Origin: Ascarosepion bandense
Taxonomy: Eukaryota > Mollusca > Cephalopoda > Sepiida > Sepiidae
Reading direction: 5' to 3'
Length of the DNA stretch: 64,000 nt
Assembly: GCA_037127315.1 (NCBI GenBank)
Contig: JBBBDQ010000754.1
Span: forward strand, 900,001 to 964,000
A model generated the notes under the pieces. It was not told the origin of the DNA. It saw only the letters and a program-made list of their open reading frames with translations, and ran no database searches. The number at the start of each line of letters is the position of its first letter. Positions within the stretch are counted from its first letter, which is position 1. Positions 62,913 to 64,000 of this stretch are shown here, piece by piece. A program made the position numbers and the translations under genes.

Positions 62913-64000
62913 TCATTCATTTTAGCTCCGAAGTTACAGGAATCACCTAAGGACACTAGTTGAAGCTTTCAAACTACGAAGAAATGTTTTCTATCGAGAG
63001 AACTAGGAGGAATATTAAAACCTATGCAATGGGCTAGAACAGCAATCTCAATCTTCAACGGACAAGAAGAGGACAAATTCTGTACATTATTAGTAACATT
63101 CTGTTAAGAAAAATTATTATAAAAGTTTTTTTCCAAAAATGGCTATCCTTTAGACAGTGTTAACTCGGTTATCCGGCATAAAACTGCTGGGTTTAATAAA
63201 TTTAAACCGTTAAGGTTTAGATGTCAAGTCCTCTTTCGAATATCTTGGTTGGGTAGTGTTAGTGCGAGTTTTGCTAAATGTATATAATAAAGTTCTATTT
63301 TGCAGCAAATACATGCATTGTGCTTAAGACCAGATCTATCCTTCTTATGCCTAAAGATGATTTACCTTCCCCATTACATTAATTCTCTTATTGTTTGATT
63401 TACATGTAGTTGTAGAGTCGACTACATAGAAAGAACGACGCAATGCTCGGATCCAGGTCTTCTGTTGTGAATCATGTAATAAATAGTTCGACCTGTGCTC
63501 TTGATTTTCACTGTGAATTGGTTCTCTAACCGTCACTATCCGCCTCCGGGCGGAGAAGAAACCTAACGAGACCCAGCTGAATAGTAGAGTTTTTCTGCGA
63601 TAAACAGACAGGAGCCTGACCCTGCCTTAAGCTGGGTCTGCGGGTTATTTCTGACCTTGTATCACATCTGACACGGGCATATATGTTAGGCAGGTAGTAA
63701 ATACCAATATGGATTGGTTCTCTGTTTCATATGAAGGTGTTGAAAACGCTGTTTATCAGGTATAAGTGGCTCTTTCTTAGCAAACAGTGATTGCTTTGCC
63801 TTGCTTTGTTGGGTCTCTAACATCTTTAAAATTTTGCTCCTTTATTTCATTCATGTCACCCAGGGTATATGTACATAGTTTCTGATATTTCCCCGTTGCA
63901 GTTCTGATGAGTGATGAATAAAAACCGGTCGATTGGCTTTTCTTTAATATTTGGATAGAGGATTGTAATAAAATTTGTTTTTATCGGCATATTAAAATTT
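62913..64000. other. Unassigned
   Basis: No gene, RNA or known repeat is recognised to the end of the window. Confidence 0.4.

Noticed and set aside
63890..63945. Hammerhead motif CTGATGA...GATT
   Set aside because: No GAAA box and no clear stem II.

Overview
This is AT-rich eukaryotic repeat DNA. I could not identify a single host gene with confidence. Nearly everything recognisable is a transposable element, a fragment of one, or a simple or tandem repeat. The organism is most likely a mollusc, probably an octopod cephalopod. That is an inference from the mix of very dense (TA)n/(TG)n/(CT)n microsatellites, abundant tRNA-derived SINEs, Jockey/CR1-like and RTE-like LINEs, Penelope-like elements and Helitrons. 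No single sequence proves it.

Layout. 0-6.4 kb: 3' ends of two LINE families (LINE-A, Jockey/CR1-like; LINE-B, RTE-like), tRNA-SINEs (SINE-A) and a large nested inverted repeat. 6.4-10.1 kb: a purine-rich tract split by an RTE copy, a Helitron whose 3' end is triplicated at exact 178-bp spacing, and a ~615-bp foldback element. 10.6-17 kb: LINE-A copies, one with endonuclease plus internally deleted RT, a 5S-rRNA-headed SINE, a perfect 36-bp palindrome and hammerhead-like repeats. 18-25 kb: LINE/SINE nests and a second Helitron. 25.9-27.95 kb: a 56-bp satellite with 112- and 168-bp higher-order periods. 28.2-29.0 kb: a young LINE-A copy. 30.66-32.88 kb: the best RTE open frame. 33-40 kb: SINE dimers, Penelope fragments, hammerhead-bearing SINEs. 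40.8-41.8 kb: a 175-bp tandem repeat. 42.3-42.8 kb: three tandem 5S-like units joined to a tRNA-SINE. 43.9-50.8 kb: RTE fragments, hairpin-linked SINE dimers and foldbacks. 52.3-53.0 kb: a hAT-like short element. 54.3-56.3 kb: an R4/Dong-like LINE lodged between (TAA)n tracts. 57.8-58.7 kb: a mariner with a deleted catalytic core. 58.7-64 kb: a third Helitron end and more LINE/SINE copies.

The strongest signal is RNA-structural. At least five unrelated repeat families carry a hammerhead-ribozyme core (CUGANGA, stem II, GAAA, very short stem III, UH cleavage site). One family is a TA-flanked, tRNA-headed SINE (four copies); another has a clean 5-bp stem I (three copies); others are Penelope-type. 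Two further composites deserve attention: SINEs headed by 5S rRNA-like units, and SINE bodies linked through a conserved ~50-nt hairpin. Autonomous LINEs present here or elsewhere (LINE-A, RTE, R4/Dong, Penelope) presumably mobilise the short elements. That dependence is inference.
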